The notes: a model not told the origin generated them from the letters alone. A stretch of 64,000 nt of DNA from Echinicola jeungdonensis (GCF_030409905.1 NZ_JAUFQT010000002.1:434001-498000); one strand, 5' to 3'. Counted from the first letter of the stretch, positions 29,568-39,608 are shown. A program made the numbers and translations.

Positions 29568-31043
29568 ATGAAAATTATTAAAAAGATATATATAGCCCTT
29601 TTGGCTAGCACAACCCTTATAGCTTGCAGTGATATTTTAGAAAAGCAGCCCCTGGATACTATCAATACCTCCAACTTCTTCCGCACTGAAGAAGATGCCA
29701 TCAATGCCATTAATGGGGCATATCAGCCCCTTCAATGGCCAAAATTATACAATATGCGGATGTGGACTTCCGATATTATGGCTGGTAATAGCATTGTGGG
29801 TGCAGGCGGTGGTGATGATGGCCGGGAAACCCAGGATATGGCCAATTTTGTCACCGCCACGGATAATCCAGGCGTTCTTGATCTTTGGAGAGGGCCTGCA
29901 CCGGGCATTTTGAGAGCCAATACGGTATTGAAAAATGTGCCTCAAATGGAAATTGACCAGGAGTTAAAAAGTAGGATCTTAGGGGAAGCCCATTTCCTGA
30001 GAGCTCACTATTATTTTATCCTGGTAAGGTATTTTGGGGATGTTCCTTTAATCACTGAACCACAAAATCCGGAAGATGACTTAAGACCTACTCGTACTCC
30101 CAAAGAAGAAGTTTTTGATTTGATCATTAACGATTTCTCAATGGCTTTTGATTTGTTACCTCCCAAATCAAATTATGCAGCTGATGATCTTGGCCGGGCC
30201 TGTAAGGGGGCTGCAGCCGGTATGCTAGCCAAAGTTTACTTGACTTTGGGTCAGTATCAGAATTCATTGGACATGATTGCAGAAGTGGAAGCATTGGGAT
30301 ATGAACTGAATCCAATTTATGAACAGAATTTTGATGCCCAACACGAAAATGACCAGGAGTCTTTGTTTGAGGTGCAATATTTTGGAAAAACCAGTAATAG
30401 TTTTTGGGGAAATGAAAACCAAGCTTCTTGGGTAAGCACCTTTACAGGACCTCGAAATGCAGATATGGTAGCAGGTGGCTACGGTTGGAATCAGCCTACG
30501 CAGGAATTTGTGAATTCCTATGAAGAGGGGGATTTAAGAAAAGATGCCACCATTCTTTACGAAGAAGGGCCCCAATTTGACGGTCAGGAATATGATTCAG
30601 ATTATTCCACCACAGGGTACAACCTTAGGAAATTTTTGGTGCCCAAAAGCATTTCACCCAATTATGATACCAATCCTCTTAATTTCCCAGTACTCCGCTT
30701 TTCTGATGTATTGCTGATGAAAGCTGAAGCTTTAAATGAATTGGGCCGTACTTCGGAGGCAGAAACCCCACTAAATAAAGTGAGGGATAGGGCAGGGTTG
30801 GACCCTGTTTCAGGCCTTTCCCAAGAGGAGTTTAGGATGAAAGTCCTGCATGAAAGAAGAATAGAATTGGCTTTTGAGGGGCAACGCTGGTTTGACCTGA
30901 TCCGGGTCAATGGAGGACAATATGGCTTGGATTTTCTTCATTCCATTGGAAAGTCCAATGCATCAGAAAAACACCTATTGTTTCCTATTCCTCAAAAAGA
31001 AATAGATGTTAATCCTAACCTGACCCAAAATATGGGGTATTAA
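29568..31043 (+). CDS. susD: SusD/RagB-family glycan-binding lipoprotein
   Basis: The cell-surface lipoprotein lid of the SusC transporter, 491 residues. The lipobox is LIAC (Cys near residue 20), followed by the SusD N-terminus LEKQPLDTINTSNFFRTEED. The TPR-type helices typical of the family include AHFLRAHYYFILVRYFGDVP (about 136-155), and the C-terminal region has VLLMKAEALNELGR and LHERRIELAFEGQRWFDLIR. It forms a complex with the preceding SusC; the sequence does not reveal the ligand, but GH66 and GH97 nearby suggest alpha-glucans. Confidence 0.97.
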   Translation: MKIIKKIYIALLASTTLIACSDILEKQPLDTINTSNFFRTEEDAINAINGAYQPLQWPKLYNMRMWTSDIMAGNSIVGAGGGDDGRETQDMANFVTATDNPGVLDLWRGPAPGILRANTVLKNVPQMEIDQELKSRILGEAHFLRAHYYFILVRYFGDVPLITEPQNPEDDLRPTRTPKEEVFDLIINDFSMAFDLLPPKSNYAADDLGRACKGAAAGMLAKVYLTLGQYQNSLDMIAEVEALGYELNPIYEQNFDAQHENDQESLFEVQYFGKTSNSFWGNENQASWVSTFTGPRNADMVAGGYGWNQPTQEFVNSYEEGDLRKDATILYEEGPQFDGQEYDSDYSTTGYNLRKFLVPKSISPNYDTNPLNFPVLRFSDVLLMKAEALNELGRTSEAETPLNKVRDRAGLDPVSGLSQEEFRMKVLHERRIELAFEGQRWFDLIRVNGGQYGLDFLHSIGKSNASEKHLLFPIPQKEIDVNPNLTQNMGY

Positions 31044-31120
31044 ATAAACAAAAATGTTTTCAAATAGGGTAGAACCTTCTGTTTTACCCTGTTTGATTCA
31101 TTTACCAAAAGAAATTAATA

Positions 31121-32479
31121 ATGAACCCAAAACGAAGAAATTTCTTGAGAAATTCCACCCAGTTGGTAGCCGGATTAGGGCTTTCAGCTGTACCGGGAAA
31201 TACTCTTTTTGCTGATACAGCAAAACAATCCAAATCCCCTTTTTCGCCCAATGAGATGGTTAACGTGGCCCTAATTGGCTGTAGGAGTATGGGGTGGACC
31301 AATCTGACCTCCTTTCTCACTCACGAAAATGTAAGGTGCACCGCACTATGTGATGTGGATAGGAAAATCCTGAATGAACGTGCAGGAGAACTGGAAAAAA
31401 ATACTGGTATAAAACCTTCCCTTTATAGCGATTATAGAAAATTGCTGGAAAACAAGGATATCGATGTCGTAATCATAGGTACACCTGATCATTGGCATTG
31501 CCTTCAAATGGTCGAAGCCTGTGCAGCTGGAAAAGATGTATATGTAGAAAAACCCATCGCAAATAGTATTGAGGAATGTAACCTGATGGTGGCTGCCAAA
31601 AATAGGTATGGCAGCATTGTACAAGTGGGACAATGGCAACGTAGCGACCCTCACTGGAAAAGTGCTTTGGAGTATCTCAATTCCGGAAAATTAGGTAAGA
31701 TCAGATCTGCGAAAACCTGGGCTTATGTAAATTATGGCCGAAGTTTTCCAACCAAAGCGAATCAACCAGTTCCTGAAGGGGTAGATTACGATATGTGGCT
31801 GGGGCCAGCACCAAAGAGACCTTTTAACCCCAACCGCTTTCATGGAAATTTCCGGTATTTCTGGGATTATGGAGGGGGATTGATGACCGACTGGGGGGTC
31901 CATATGATTGATATGGTCCTTTCGGGAATGGAAGTGTCCACTCCTGGCTTGGTATCGGCAGTCGGAGGAAAATATGGTAATCCTCAAAGTGCGGCAGAAA
32001 CACCTGACACCCTGAACGCGGTCTATGATTTTGGAGAATTTTCTATGCTGTGGGAACAATCCCTGGGTACGGGAAGAGAGCCATATAACAGGCAAAGCGG
32101 GGAACCAGGAGTCGCCTTTGTAGGCAATAATGGCACACTAGTTATCAATAGAAATACCTGGGAAATATACCCTGAAGTCAATGAGGATAAATATATGGTG
32201 GACCCCATACCCATTCAGAGAAAACCAGGCGCCTGGTCTTATGGCCTTGATCACCACACCCGTAATTTCCTGGATTGCATTAAGAACCGGCAACAACCCA
32301 ATTGCACAATTGAAATGGGGCGAAATGCAGCCATCAATGCACAGATAGGAAACATCTCCTACCGTCTTGGTACTGCATTAAAATGGGTTGATCATAAAAA
32401 CCAATTTATCGATAATCCTAAGGCCAATGAAATGGCCAAAGCAATTTATCGAGCCCCCTGGAACTTGCCAAGTGTATAG
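31121..32479 (+). CDS. Gfo/Idh/MocA-family oxidoreductase with Tat-like signal
   Basis: An NAD(P)-dependent oxidoreductase, 452 residues. The leader KRRNFLRNSTQLVAGLGLSA is of the twin-arginine type found on periplasmic members. The Rossmann domain begins at about residue 47 (VNVALIGCRSMGW), TPDHWHCLQMVEA is near 125 and the family lysine is in YVEKPIANS at about 145. The C-terminal domain includes the FWDYGGGLMTDWGVHMID segment. Downstream is a DUF1080 protein, repeating the pairing at 6547-9435. In a glucan locus the pair may oxidise glucosides at C3 and cleave the keto product; this is a hypothesis. Confidence 0.85.
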   Translation: MNPKRRNFLRNSTQLVAGLGLSAVPGNTLFADTAKQSKSPFSPNEMVNVALIGCRSMGWTNLTSFLTHENVRCTALCDVDRKILNERAGELEKNTGIKPSLYSDYRKLLENKDIDVVIIGTPDHWHCLQMVEACAAGKDVYVEKPIANSIEECNLMVAAKNRYGSIVQVGQWQRSDPHWKSALEYLNSGKLGKIRSAKTWAYVNYGRSFPTKANQPVPEGVDYDMWLGPAPKRPFNPNRFHGNFRYFWDYGGGLMTDWGVHMIDMVLSGMEVSTPGLVSAVGGKYGNPQSAAETPDTLNAVYDFGEFSMLWEQSLGTGREPYNRQSGEPGVAFVGNNGTLVINRNTWEIYPEVNEDKYMVDPIPIQRKPGAWSYGLDHHTRNFLDCIKNRQQPNCTIEMGRNAAINAQIGNISYRLGTALKWVDHKNQFIDNPKANEMAKAIYRAPWNLPSV

Positions 32480-32752
32480 ATTTATTGGCTTATTAATCTG
32501 AGTTCGATTTTAAAAGTAGTGTAATATGATCGCTAACGTCCTTGTGAGAATTCAACATTTTCTCAATTATAAAGGAGTTGAATAACGTGGGTTTCGGAGC
32601 GTTGTCATCCCGACAAAGGAGGGATCTCTATTTCAAACCGTATTCGAAAGAGATGCTTCCTGTCGTCAGCATGACAAGGTTCTCATCAATGGTAGCCCTT
32701 TAGCTCTGAGAGTAGGGAGGGAAAGGGGGCACCTCCCGGAGGACAGGCAATC

Positions 32753-32822
32753 TTGTTTTTACAGGATTCCCACTCCGCCTCCCACGGATCGGAGTGACGT
32801 TTTTATAACTCGAACTGAGGTT
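32753..32822. repeat. Dispersed repeat (ACAGGATTCC...GGAGTGACG), copy 1
   Basis: TTTTTACAGGATTCCCACTC, CGCCTCC, GGATCGGAGTGACG and TAACTCGAAC appear in this order; an inverted copy lies at 37130-37193, on the far side of the locus. The 391-base gap 32480-32870 also holds CATCCCGACAAAGGAGGGAT and a GTCATGC word (about 32610-32680), another repeat type, and no gene. Confidence 0.6.
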
Positions 32823-32870
32823 TTATGGCTGCCTTAATTAACAATAGTCACAAATAATTAAATCAAAAAC

Positions 32871-33656
32871 ATGGATACATATAATCAAATACCAAAAATA
32901 CTTTCTTTTGTTTTATGCGTATTAGCCTTTGCGCAGGTCAAGGCCCAAGAGCAAAAAGGTCCACAAATGACCCCGGAAATGACGGAATTTTGGGACCATA
33001 AAGTGCCCATAATAAGTCCGGGCGAAATAACCGAAAATGCTGCTATGACGGCACCTTCAGATGCCTTGGTGCTTTTTGATGGCAAAGATCTGTCAAAGTG
33101 GGAAAGTGTAAAGGGGGGACCTGCTAAATGGATTGTTGAAAATGGTGTTTTTACTGTGAATAAAGGAACAGGAGATATCCAAACTATTGAGAAATTTAAT
33201 GATTTCCAATTGCATATTGAATGGAAGGTTCCGGAAAATATTACTGGGAAAAGCCAGTTTAGGGGTAATAGCGGAATTTATTTACAAGGAAGGTATGAAT
33301 TGCAAGTACTGGACAATTACAACAATCCCACCTATAGTAATGGCCAGGCAGGAAGTATCTATAAGCAAACCCCTCCTTTGAAAAATGCAATGAGGGCTCC
33401 AGGCGAGTGGAATGTCTATGACATTATCTATACTGCCCCCCGTTTCAAGGAAGATAAAACCCTGTTTTCTCCAGGAAGGGTGACTGTCATCCATAATGGA
33501 GTGGTGATTCAAAACAACACCCAGATCAAAGGTCATACGCCATTCACAGGACTTCCCAAATACACGTATCATGAAAAAGGTTCTATTAAGCTTCAGGATC
33601 ATGGGGATCCTAGTGAGCCCATCAGTTACCGGAATATTTGGATAAGGGAGCTTTGA
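32871..33656 (+). CDS. Secreted DUF1080 (3-keto-disaccharide hydrolase-like) protein
   Basis: A periplasmic or exported protein of 261 residues with a signal peptide (about 1-25, ending AQVKAQ) and one DUF1080/PF06439 domain (about 60-261). Family features include DALVLFDGKDLSKWESVKGG (about 64-83), FRGNSGIYLQGRYELQVLD, the GQAGSIYKQ segment, and the end KLQDHGDPSEPISYRNIWIR. It differs from the uronate-locus homologue in having one domain and no lipobox. It lies between a Gfo/Idh/MocA enzyme and GH66 on the same strand. Some homologues act on 3-keto-glycosides; the substrate here is unknown. Confidence 0.82.
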   Translation: MDTYNQIPKILSFVLCVLAFAQVKAQEQKGPQMTPEMTEFWDHKVPIISPGEITENAAMTAPSDALVLFDGKDLSKWESVKGGPAKWIVENGVFTVNKGTGDIQTIEKFNDFQLHIEWKVPENITGKSQFRGNSGIYLQGRYELQVLDNYNNPTYSNGQAGSIYKQTPPLKNAMRAPGEWNVYDIIYTAPRFKEDKTLFSPGRVTVIHNGVVIQNNTQIKGHTPFTGLPKYTYHEKGSIKLQDHGDPSEPISYRNIWIREL

Positions 33657-33675
33657 TACCAAAACTCGAAAAGTG

Positions 33676-35436
33676 ATGAAAAAAACAAAAATTATGACAG
33701 GACTAATTGGGGTATTGTTGATACTTTCTTTAGGCTGTAACAATAAGGAGGAACCACGTCCGGACTCTGTGGATAAGGGAGAACAAATTACCCTGGATAT
33801 AACCACCAATAAAGCCAAATATAATCCGGGTGAAACCATAGCATTCAGGATCCAAGGTGATGTGCCTTCCAATTCAAAGGTGAGTTATACCTTATTGGGA
33901 AAGGTAGTGGAAGAAAATCCCTTGTCCTCAAAAAATTGGGAATGGACTGCCCCAGAAACTGATTTTAAAGGTTATTTGGTCAAGATTACCCGACCAGATG
34001 AAAATGGTGGAGAGGAAGTTTTAGCCAGTGTGGGGGTAGATGTTAGCTCAGATTGGACCCGTTTTCCCCGGTATGGGTTTCTTTCCAAATTTCCTCAAAT
34101 GAATGAAGAAGAAGTGGGGGAGGTGATTACTAATTTAAACCGCTATCATATCAATGGCCTTCAATTTTATGATTGGCATTACCAGCATCACCGCCCATTG
34201 GCTGGATCAGCAGAAGATCCTGAACCTGTTTGGAGGGATATCATCAATCGGGAGATTTATTTTTCTACCGTTGAAGAATATATTTCCAAGGCCCATGATA
34301 GAGGAATGAAAGCCATGTTTTACAACCTTATTTTTGGGGCCATGAAAACGGCCGAACAGGATGGTGTTTCCCCCGGATGGTTCTTGTACACGGACCCGAA
34401 TCATCAGCAAAAAGATTTGCATCCCCTTCCCCAACCTCCCTTTGTCAGTGACATCTTTTTGCTGGATCCCTCAAACTCTTCCTGGCAGGATTATTTGATC
34501 CAGGAAAACCAGGAAGTTTATGAAGCGTTGCCCTTTGATGGATTTCATATGGACCAACTGGGCAAAAGGAACAAAGCCCTCTACACTTATGAGGGAAATT
34601 CAGTCCAATTGGAGAATACTTACCAGCCATTTATTGAGGCTATTAAAGATGGCCATCCACAAAAAGAGCTGGTGTTAAATGCGGTAAATCAATATGGGCA
34701 GGATGGGATTGGCCAATCTGAAACCGGATTCCTATACACGGAAGTTTGGGGTCCCAATGATCGTTATGAGCATCTGGCTGAAATTATCCAGAACAATCAT
34801 GAATACAGTAACGGAGAAAAAAACAGTGTTCTGGCGGCCTATATGAATTATGATTTGGCTGATCAGGCAGGGTATTTCAATACCCCGGCAGTTTTGCTGA
34901 CGGATGCAGTGATTTTTGCCTTTGGAGGAGCTCATCTTGAATTGGGTGAGCATATGTTGGGTAAGGAGTATTTCCCCAACAATAACCTACAGATGAGAAA
35001 AGATCTCAAGGAGCGGTTGGTGAAGTACTATGATTTTATGGTGGCCTATCAAAATCTACTTCGGGATGGAGGCAGCTTTAATGACCCAGTGGTTTCCAGT
35101 TATGGGCAGGTTTCTTTTGGTTCCTGGCCTCCACAGGCAGGTGAGGTGTCCGTGGTAGGAAAAGAAGTCGGGGATAAACAGGTGATTCACTTATTGAATT
35201 TTAGCAATGCAACCACTTTGAATTGGAGGGACAATAATGGCAATCAAGCCTATCCCCAAAAAAAGGAGAATGTTCATGTTGTGATCCAATCTTCCAAGCC
35301 GGTTCAAAAAGTCTGGTTGGCCTCACCTGATTTTAATGGCTGTTCAGCTAAAGAATTGGACTTTAAACAACAAGGCGATCAAGTATCCATCACACTTCCA
35401 ACCCTGGAATTTTGGGACATGCTCGTTTTGGAATAA
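33676..35436 (+). CDS. GH66-family glucanase (dextranase-like) lipoprotein
   Basis: An endo-acting alpha-1,6-glucanase candidate, 586 residues from the ATG at 33676 (a GTG lies one codon earlier). The lipobox is LSLGC (Cys near residue 21), so it is probably surface- or membrane-anchored. A beta-sandwich domain (about 35-120) precedes the catalytic barrel (about 125-470), which starts RYGFLSKFP. The GH66 nucleophile Asp is in FDGFHMDQLGKRN (about 286-298) and the acid/base Glu in YTEVWGPND (about 353-361). GH66 contains dextranases and cycloisomaltooligosaccharide glucanotransferases; the short length without a CBM35 insert favours a dextranase. This gene is the main reason for proposing dextran as substrate. 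Confidence 0.9.
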   Translation: MKKTKIMTGLIGVLLILSLGCNNKEEPRPDSVDKGEQITLDITTNKAKYNPGETIAFRIQGDVPSNSKVSYTLLGKVVEENPLSSKNWEWTAPETDFKGYLVKITRPDENGGEEVLASVGVDVSSDWTRFPRYGFLSKFPQMNEEEVGEVITNLNRYHINGLQFYDWHYQHHRPLAGSAEDPEPVWRDIINREIYFSTVEEYISKAHDRGMKAMFYNLIFGAMKTAEQDGVSPGWFLYTDPNHQQKDLHPLPQPPFVSDIFLLDPSNSSWQDYLIQENQEVYEALPFDGFHMDQLGKRNKALYTYEGNSVQLENTYQPFIEAIKDGHPQKELVLNAVNQYGQDGIGQSETGFLYTEVWGPNDRYEHLAEIIQNNHEYSNGEKNSVLAAYMNYDLADQAGYFNTPAVLLTDAVIFAFGGAHLELGEHMLGKEYFPNNNLQMRKDLKERLVKYYDFMVAYQNLLRDGGSFNDPVVSSYGQVSFGSWPPQAGEVSVVGKEVGDKQVIHLLNFSNATTLNWRDNNGNQAYPQKKENVHVVIQSSKPVQKVWLASPDFNGCSAKELDFKQQGDQVSITLPTLEFWDMLVLE

Positions 35437-35470
35437 CTGAAAATATTTAACCCATTTAACCCTTTTTATC

Positions 35471-36943
35471 ATGAAAATATTTACTAATAATAAATTAATT
35501 TCAACTGTAAACTGGACCCTAACCTATTTAGGGATTATGATGGTAGCTTTGTTTTCCTGTCAGGAAGAGGAGGTGATAAGTCCATCGATTAACCGTACAG
35601 CAGAATTTTCTGCTTCAACCACTTCCCTTCAACTGAAGCAAAAAAACAGTAGTCAAAATGCCCTAACTTTCTCCTGGACAGCGGGATCCAACCGAGGCAC
35701 CAATGCCAGGATAAATTATGCCTTACAATTGGTCAGGGAAGGTGGGGATTTTCAAAATGGCCTTACTTTAAATTTTGGCAGTCAGGTTTACCAAAGCGAA
35801 TTCAAAGTGGGTGAATTCAATACCATGGTGAAGAATGAATTTGGCTTGGAGGCTGGAAAGACGCATGGCTTAGAAGCCAGGTTGGTGACAATAGTAAAAG
35901 ATGATTCCATTGATCCGGTATATTCAGAAGCTATACAATTGGAAGTGATTCCTTTTGATCCGGTAACCTCCACCTTGTACATCATCGGGGATGCCAGTCC
36001 CAATGGCTGGGATGCCAATCAAGCTACCCCTTTGATTCCTGATGCGCAGGACCCAACCAAGTTTAGGGGACAGGTAGCTTTGACTCCAGGTAATTTTAAA
36101 TTCATCACAGATTTAGGTGAATTCCTTCCTTCATACAATAAAGGGGAAGGAGAATTTTCATTATTTTACCGGGACAGTGATGAGGAACCTGATGAACAAT
36201 TCAATGTTTCTGAGGCTGGTATGTATTTGGTGACTGTAAATTTGAGTGAATTAATCCTGACGCTTGAAAAGCAAGAGGGACCTGCATTTGAAAATTTATA
36301 TATCGTTGGTGATGCCAGTGAAAGTGGCTGGAACATAGATAGCCCGACAGCATTTAAACAAAGTGAAGATGATCCTTTTGTTTTTACTTATGAAGGGATG
36401 TTGACCGAGGGTCAATTTAAAATTCTTGCCGGAGCCACAGGTGATTGGTGTGGCGAATGGTATAGGCCAACAACCGATGGACAAGATATTTCTAACAATG
36501 AGATAATTCAGTTATCTGGTTGTGATCCTGATTACAAATGGAAAGTGGACGCTGAGCAAGTGGGGTATTACAAAATTACATTGGATCAAAGGAATCTGAC
36601 TATCGATATAAGTACGGTTAATCTGTATATAATTGGAGATGCTGGTCCTAATGGTTGGGACATTCAAGGTCCAATGCCTATGGAAAAAGATGGGGCGGTC
36701 TTTACCTATTCTGGACCATTAACCGCCGGAGAATTTAAAATCGCTAAATTCAAAGGGGATTGGTGCGATGGAGAATGGATCAATGCAGCAACCTCTGGTC
36801 AACCCATCGGTAATACAGACTTTATCTTTACCCAAGCTTGTGAAGGGCCGGATAATAAATGGAAAGTTTCTGAAAGTGAAGCTGGAGACTATACCATTCA
36901 AATTGATTTATCTCTAGAAACCATATCCATTACTGGCAATTAA
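35471..36943 (+). CDS. SusE/SusF-like starch-binding lipoprotein with three repeats
   Basis: A surface glycan-binding lipoprotein of 490 residues. The lipobox is LFSC (Cys near residue 30). An N-terminal SusE-type beta-sandwich (about 38-155) is followed by three repeated binding modules starting LYIIGDASPNGWD (about 170), LYIVGDASESGWN (about 277) and LYIIGDAGPNGWD (about 386). Modules two and three carry matching cysteines (GDWCGEW...SGCDPDYKW and GDWCDGEW...ACEGPDNKW), probably disulfides, and conserved Trp residues for sugar stacking. It is the last gene of the locus and is followed by a strong terminator. Confidence 0.88.
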   Translation: MKIFTNNKLISTVNWTLTYLGIMMVALFSCQEEEVISPSINRTAEFSASTTSLQLKQKNSSQNALTFSWTAGSNRGTNARINYALQLVREGGDFQNGLTLNFGSQVYQSEFKVGEFNTMVKNEFGLEAGKTHGLEARLVTIVKDDSIDPVYSEAIQLEVIPFDPVTSTLYIIGDASPNGWDANQATPLIPDAQDPTKFRGQVALTPGNFKFITDLGEFLPSYNKGEGEFSLFYRDSDEEPDEQFNVSEAGMYLVTVNLSELILTLEKQEGPAFENLYIVGDASESGWNIDSPTAFKQSEDDPFVFTYEGMLTEGQFKILAGATGDWCGEWYRPTTDGQDISNNEIIQLSGCDPDYKWKVDAEQVGYYKITLDQRNLTIDISTVNLYIIGDAGPNGWDIQGPMPMEKDGAVFTYSGPLTAGEFKIAKFKGDWCDGEWINAATSGQPIGNTDFIFTQACEGPDNKWKVSESEAGDYTIQIDLSLETISITGN

Positions 36944-37070
36944 TGTAAAATATAAAACCTGAAGCAGTTAGGGTCAATAAATAAGAATTTGTTATATTGG
37001 AGCTTCATCCAAATAAAATTTGAATAAGCTAATTTGTTAATATTATAATCAAACCTGTTTACCTAAGAAA

Positions 37071-37099
37071 GCCCGCCAAAATTACTTTGGCGGGCTTTT
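37071..37099 (+). terminator. Terminator of the susC operon
   Basis: Perfect stem GCCCGCCAAA/TTTGGCGGGC with a 5-base loop, followed by four T, 128 bases after the last stop of the locus. Confidence 0.85.
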
Positions 37100-37129
37100 A
37101 GCTTTTCAAATCTAGGAGCTCATTAAGCT

Positions 37130-37193
37130 TTGTTCGAGTTACAAGGGCGTCATTCCTATCCATTGGAGGCGGGGTAGGAATCCTGTAAAAAGG
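37130..37193. repeat. Dispersed repeat (ACAGGATTCC...GGAGTGACG), inverted copy
   Basis: Inverted relative of 32753-32822; the complement reads TTTTTACAGGATTCCTACCC, CGCCTCC, GGAATGACG, TAACTCGAAC. It lies between the susC-operon terminator and the IS3 element. Confidence 0.55.
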
Positions 37194-37333
37194 AGATGGC
37201 CCACTGGATTTGCAACAAAAAACTGGACAAATGATTAAGCTCTATGTTAATATAATAACGCCTGCCGCGGGCTCCTCAAATTGTCAGTGCGATATTGAAA
37301 AAAAAATCACCCTGACAATTTCGAGGTCAGTCT

Positions 37334-38155
37334 TTATACGGTAATTTTTTTGTTGGTTTTTCCGAACTGATCAGGTGATAGGTACCCAAGTGAGGAGTGT
37401 CTCCTGTTCCTATTGTACCAGATTTCAATAAATTCGAAAATTTCCTGTTTTGCTTGCATTACTGATCCGTATTTACGGTATCCTGTTTCCGATTTCAGGA
37501 TTTTGAAGAAGTTTTCAGCTACTGCATTGTCCCAGCAGTTTCCTTTTCTGCTCATGCTCTGCCTCACCTTTTCAGAATCGAGTTCATTCTTGAATTCACC
37601 GCAGGCATATTGTACGCCCCTGTCTGAATGGAAAACCAGGTCTCTGAAAAAAGGCCTGTTGATCTGTGCCATTCGCCATGCCGGTATAACTGTTGCCCCG
37701 GCATGCATGGTGGTGGACATCGACCATCCGATTATCTTACGGTCATACAGGTCCATGATCATGGTCAGGTAAAGCCATCCCTCTTCTGTCCAGATGTAGG
37801 TAATGTCCGATACCCATGATTTTGCAGGGCCATCAGGGCTGAAGTTCCTGTTAAGCAGGTTCGGACTGATTCTGAAACTGTGGTTAGATTCAGTGGTACA
37901 GACACTGAACTTCCCCGATATCACACTCCTGAGCCCATTTGCTTTCATTATCCTGGCAACCCTTGGCCTGGACACCGAAAAGCCCCTGTCCCTAAGCTCA
38001 ATGGTTATCTTCGGACTTCCATACCGGCACTTGCTTTCAGCATAGATTTTATGGATTTCCCTGGATACTTCTTCTCGCTCCTCAGCACATTTGGATGGTT
38101 TTCGGTTAAGCCAGCCATAAAAACCGCTTCTGCTTACTTTAAAAACCCTGCACAT
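37334..38155 (-). CDS. IS3-family transposase OrfB (DDE catalytic part)
   Basis: The catalytic half of the transposase. The DDE triad is seen in [20 protein letters not shown] and [15 protein letters not shown], within an rve integrase core; the N-terminal [11 protein letters not shown] segment is the IS3-type HTH_21 region. The [12 protein letters not shown] start is an internal ATG: the frame is open upstream and encodes [20 protein letters not shown], reached from OrfA by a -1 shift. The independent 273-residue product is therefore probably not the main form. Confidence 0.93.
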   Translation of the reverse strand: MCRVFKVSRSGFYGWLNRKPSKCAEEREEVSREIHKIYAESKCRYGSPKITIELRDRGFSVSRPRVARIMKANGLRSVISGKFSVCTTESNHSFRISPNLLNRNFSPDGPAKSWVSDITYIWTEEGWLYLTMIMDLYDRKIIGWSMSTTMHAGATVIPAWRMAQINRPFFRDLVFHSDRGVQYACGEFKNELDSEKVRQSMSRKGNCWDNAVAENFFKILKSETGYRKYGSVMQAKQEIFEFIEIWYNRNRRHSSLGYLSPDQFGKTNKKITV

Positions 38156-38187
38156 CTTTTCAACAGCAAACTCGTGCCTGTGAGCCC

Positions 38188-38505
38188 TTATGAACCGGAA
38201 TATTTGTTGTCCCCCTTGGAAAAGATGCTTACTGCCTTTTTTAGAATATCACGCTCCAGTTCGGCTTCTTTCAGGGCTTTTTTCAAGGCAAGGATTTCTT
38301 TCTCTTCTTCTGTTAGATGCTGTTTCCCGTTTCCGGGAAAGCTGCTGGATTCACTTGCTTTAAATTCCCTGGCCCAACGCCTGACCAGGTCTGGTCCAAT
38401 CCCAAGTTCTCTTCCAACTTCAGTACTTGTTTTTCCATTCAAATGAAGCTCTACGGCCATCGTTTTAAAGGCCTTGTCAAATGTTCTCCTTTCTCTATTA
38501 CTCAT
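38188..38505 (-). CDS. IS3-family transposase OrfA (HTH part)
   Basis: A 105-residue protein with the transposase-8 helix-turn-helix ([20 protein letters not shown], about 27-46) and a C-terminal leucine-zipper-like helix ([20 protein letters not shown], about 67-86). Its end overlaps the extended OrfB frame. Confidence 0.92.
   Translation of the reverse strand: MSNRERRTFDKAFKTMAVELHLNGKTSTEVGRELGIGPDLVRRWAREFKASESSSFPGNGKQHLTEEEKEILALKKALKEAELERDILKKAVSIFSKGDNKYSGS
38236..38242 (-). other. A6G slippery sequence for -1 programmed frameshift
   Basis: On the minus strand the bases read AAAAAAG within CTA AAA AAG GCA of OrfA. Slipping back one base continues as [20 protein letters not shown] and joins OrfB, giving the OrfAB fusion transposase expected of IS3 elements. 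Confidence 0.8.
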
Positions 38506-38657
38506 TGTTTCAAATTTAAGAAAAGAGCTTAACTTATTGTCCAGTCAAAGGTATACACTCCACACCCTTTTTCCCTCGCTTACCCCAACGCGAAAGGGCT
38601 CGAAATGACGTTAGTGATATTGTTTCTCCAATTTTAAATTCTAGATCAGGTTATCAA

Positions 38658-39608
38658 TTAATCCAAAGGTATTTTTGAGACATTTTCCCCCAACCACTTC
38701 TCCAAGGTTTTTAATTCCGGGTTGAGCTCTTTGGATTGTTTTTCATCCCGGTGCTGATTGCATACCGATTCAAAGTCCCGGTAGAATTGGAACATATTTC
38801 CAAGGTCATCTGCCCCAGGGAAACCAAAACCCCGGTACGTATCTGGAGTGACATTGTTATAAATGACTTCCTTGCCTATAGCTTTTGTCAATGCAGTGGC
38901 CATCTCCTGTCCGGTAAGCTTTTCCCCAGCTACACCGACGGTTTGTCCAATCATTATCTTTCCTTTTTTAAATATTCCATAAGCGCATTTCCCAATATCT
39001 TCGGAAGCAATTCCTGCCATCTTTTTATCATCCAGGGGAAAGGTCAAATAGAGTTTACCATCCTCACCTTTTTTGGGTCCGGCTCCAAAATAGATAAAGT
39101 TGTCCCAATAAAAGGAAGCCAGCAAAAAGGTGGTGGGCACATTTAAATCATGAAAAAAATGATTGGCTTGCCCTTTCATATCAAAATGGGGTACCTTGTA
39201 GTTGCCCTGAAGGGTTGGCATTCGGTCATCATCCAAAGGCACCCATTTTCGGGTATCCTCTAGGGTGGACCAAATGACATGTTGTAATTTGGCTTCATGA
39301 GCAGCTTCAGCCAGATTTTGGGCATGTTGATATTCCTTTTCCGGAGAAAAATGGTCCCAATAAAAGGTCACCAAATAAGCCCCATAGGCTCCTTCAAAAG
39401 CTTTTTTGAGGCTGTCTTTGTCTTCCACATCGGCCTCTACCAATTCTGCTCCCATTTTTTCCAGTTCTTGGGCTTTTTTTGAGCTGGAGTCCCTGGTAAC
39501 AGCTCTGACTGCAAATTCACTGTTTTTATCATTTAAAATGGCTCGTGCCAGGCCACCGCCCTGGGCACCTGTAGCTCCCATAACCGTAATAATTTTCTTT
39601 TGTGGCAT
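38658..39608 (-). CDS. NmrA-like NAD(P)-binding protein
   Basis: A 316-residue member of the atypical SDR family that includes NmrA and quinone-oxidoreductase-2-like proteins. The N-terminal dinucleotide motif is VMGATGAQGGGLA (about 9-21), followed by AVRAVTRDSSSKKAQEL. The classical YxxxK motif is not evident, so it may be a redox sensor and not a dehydrogenase. It stands alone between the IS3 element and a 665-base gap. The function cannot be told from the sequence. Confidence 0.8.
   Translation of the reverse strand: MPQKKIITVMGATGAQGGGLARAILNDKNSEFAVRAVTRDSSSKKAQELEKMGAELVEADVEDKDSLKKAFEGAYGAYLVTFYWDHFSPEKEYQHAQNLAEAAHEAKLQHVIWSTLEDTRKWVPLDDDRMPTLQGNYKVPHFDMKGQANHFFHDLNVPTTFLLASFYWDNFIYFGAGPKKGEDGKLYLTFPLDDKKMAGIASEDIGKCAYGIFKKGKIMIGQTVGVAGEKLTGQEMATALTKAIGKEVIYNNVTPDTYRGFGFPGADDLGNMFQFYRDFESVCNQHRDEKQSKELNPELKTLEKWLGENVSKIPLD

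Larger units (their letters stand above)
37222..38545 (-). mobile_element. IS3-family insertion sequence, complete
   Basis: About 1.32 kb, bounded by inverted repeats: ACTGGACAAATGATTAAGCT at the left end (from 37222) and its partner ACTGGACAATAAGTTAAGCT read inward from 38545. The ends conform to TG...CA when taken as 37224-38543. It encodes OrfA and OrfB on the minus strand with a -1 frameshift signal. I could not find a convincing 3-4 base target duplication in the flanks. It lies outside the terminator of the glucan locus and does not interrupt any gene I can recognise. Confidence 0.88.
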
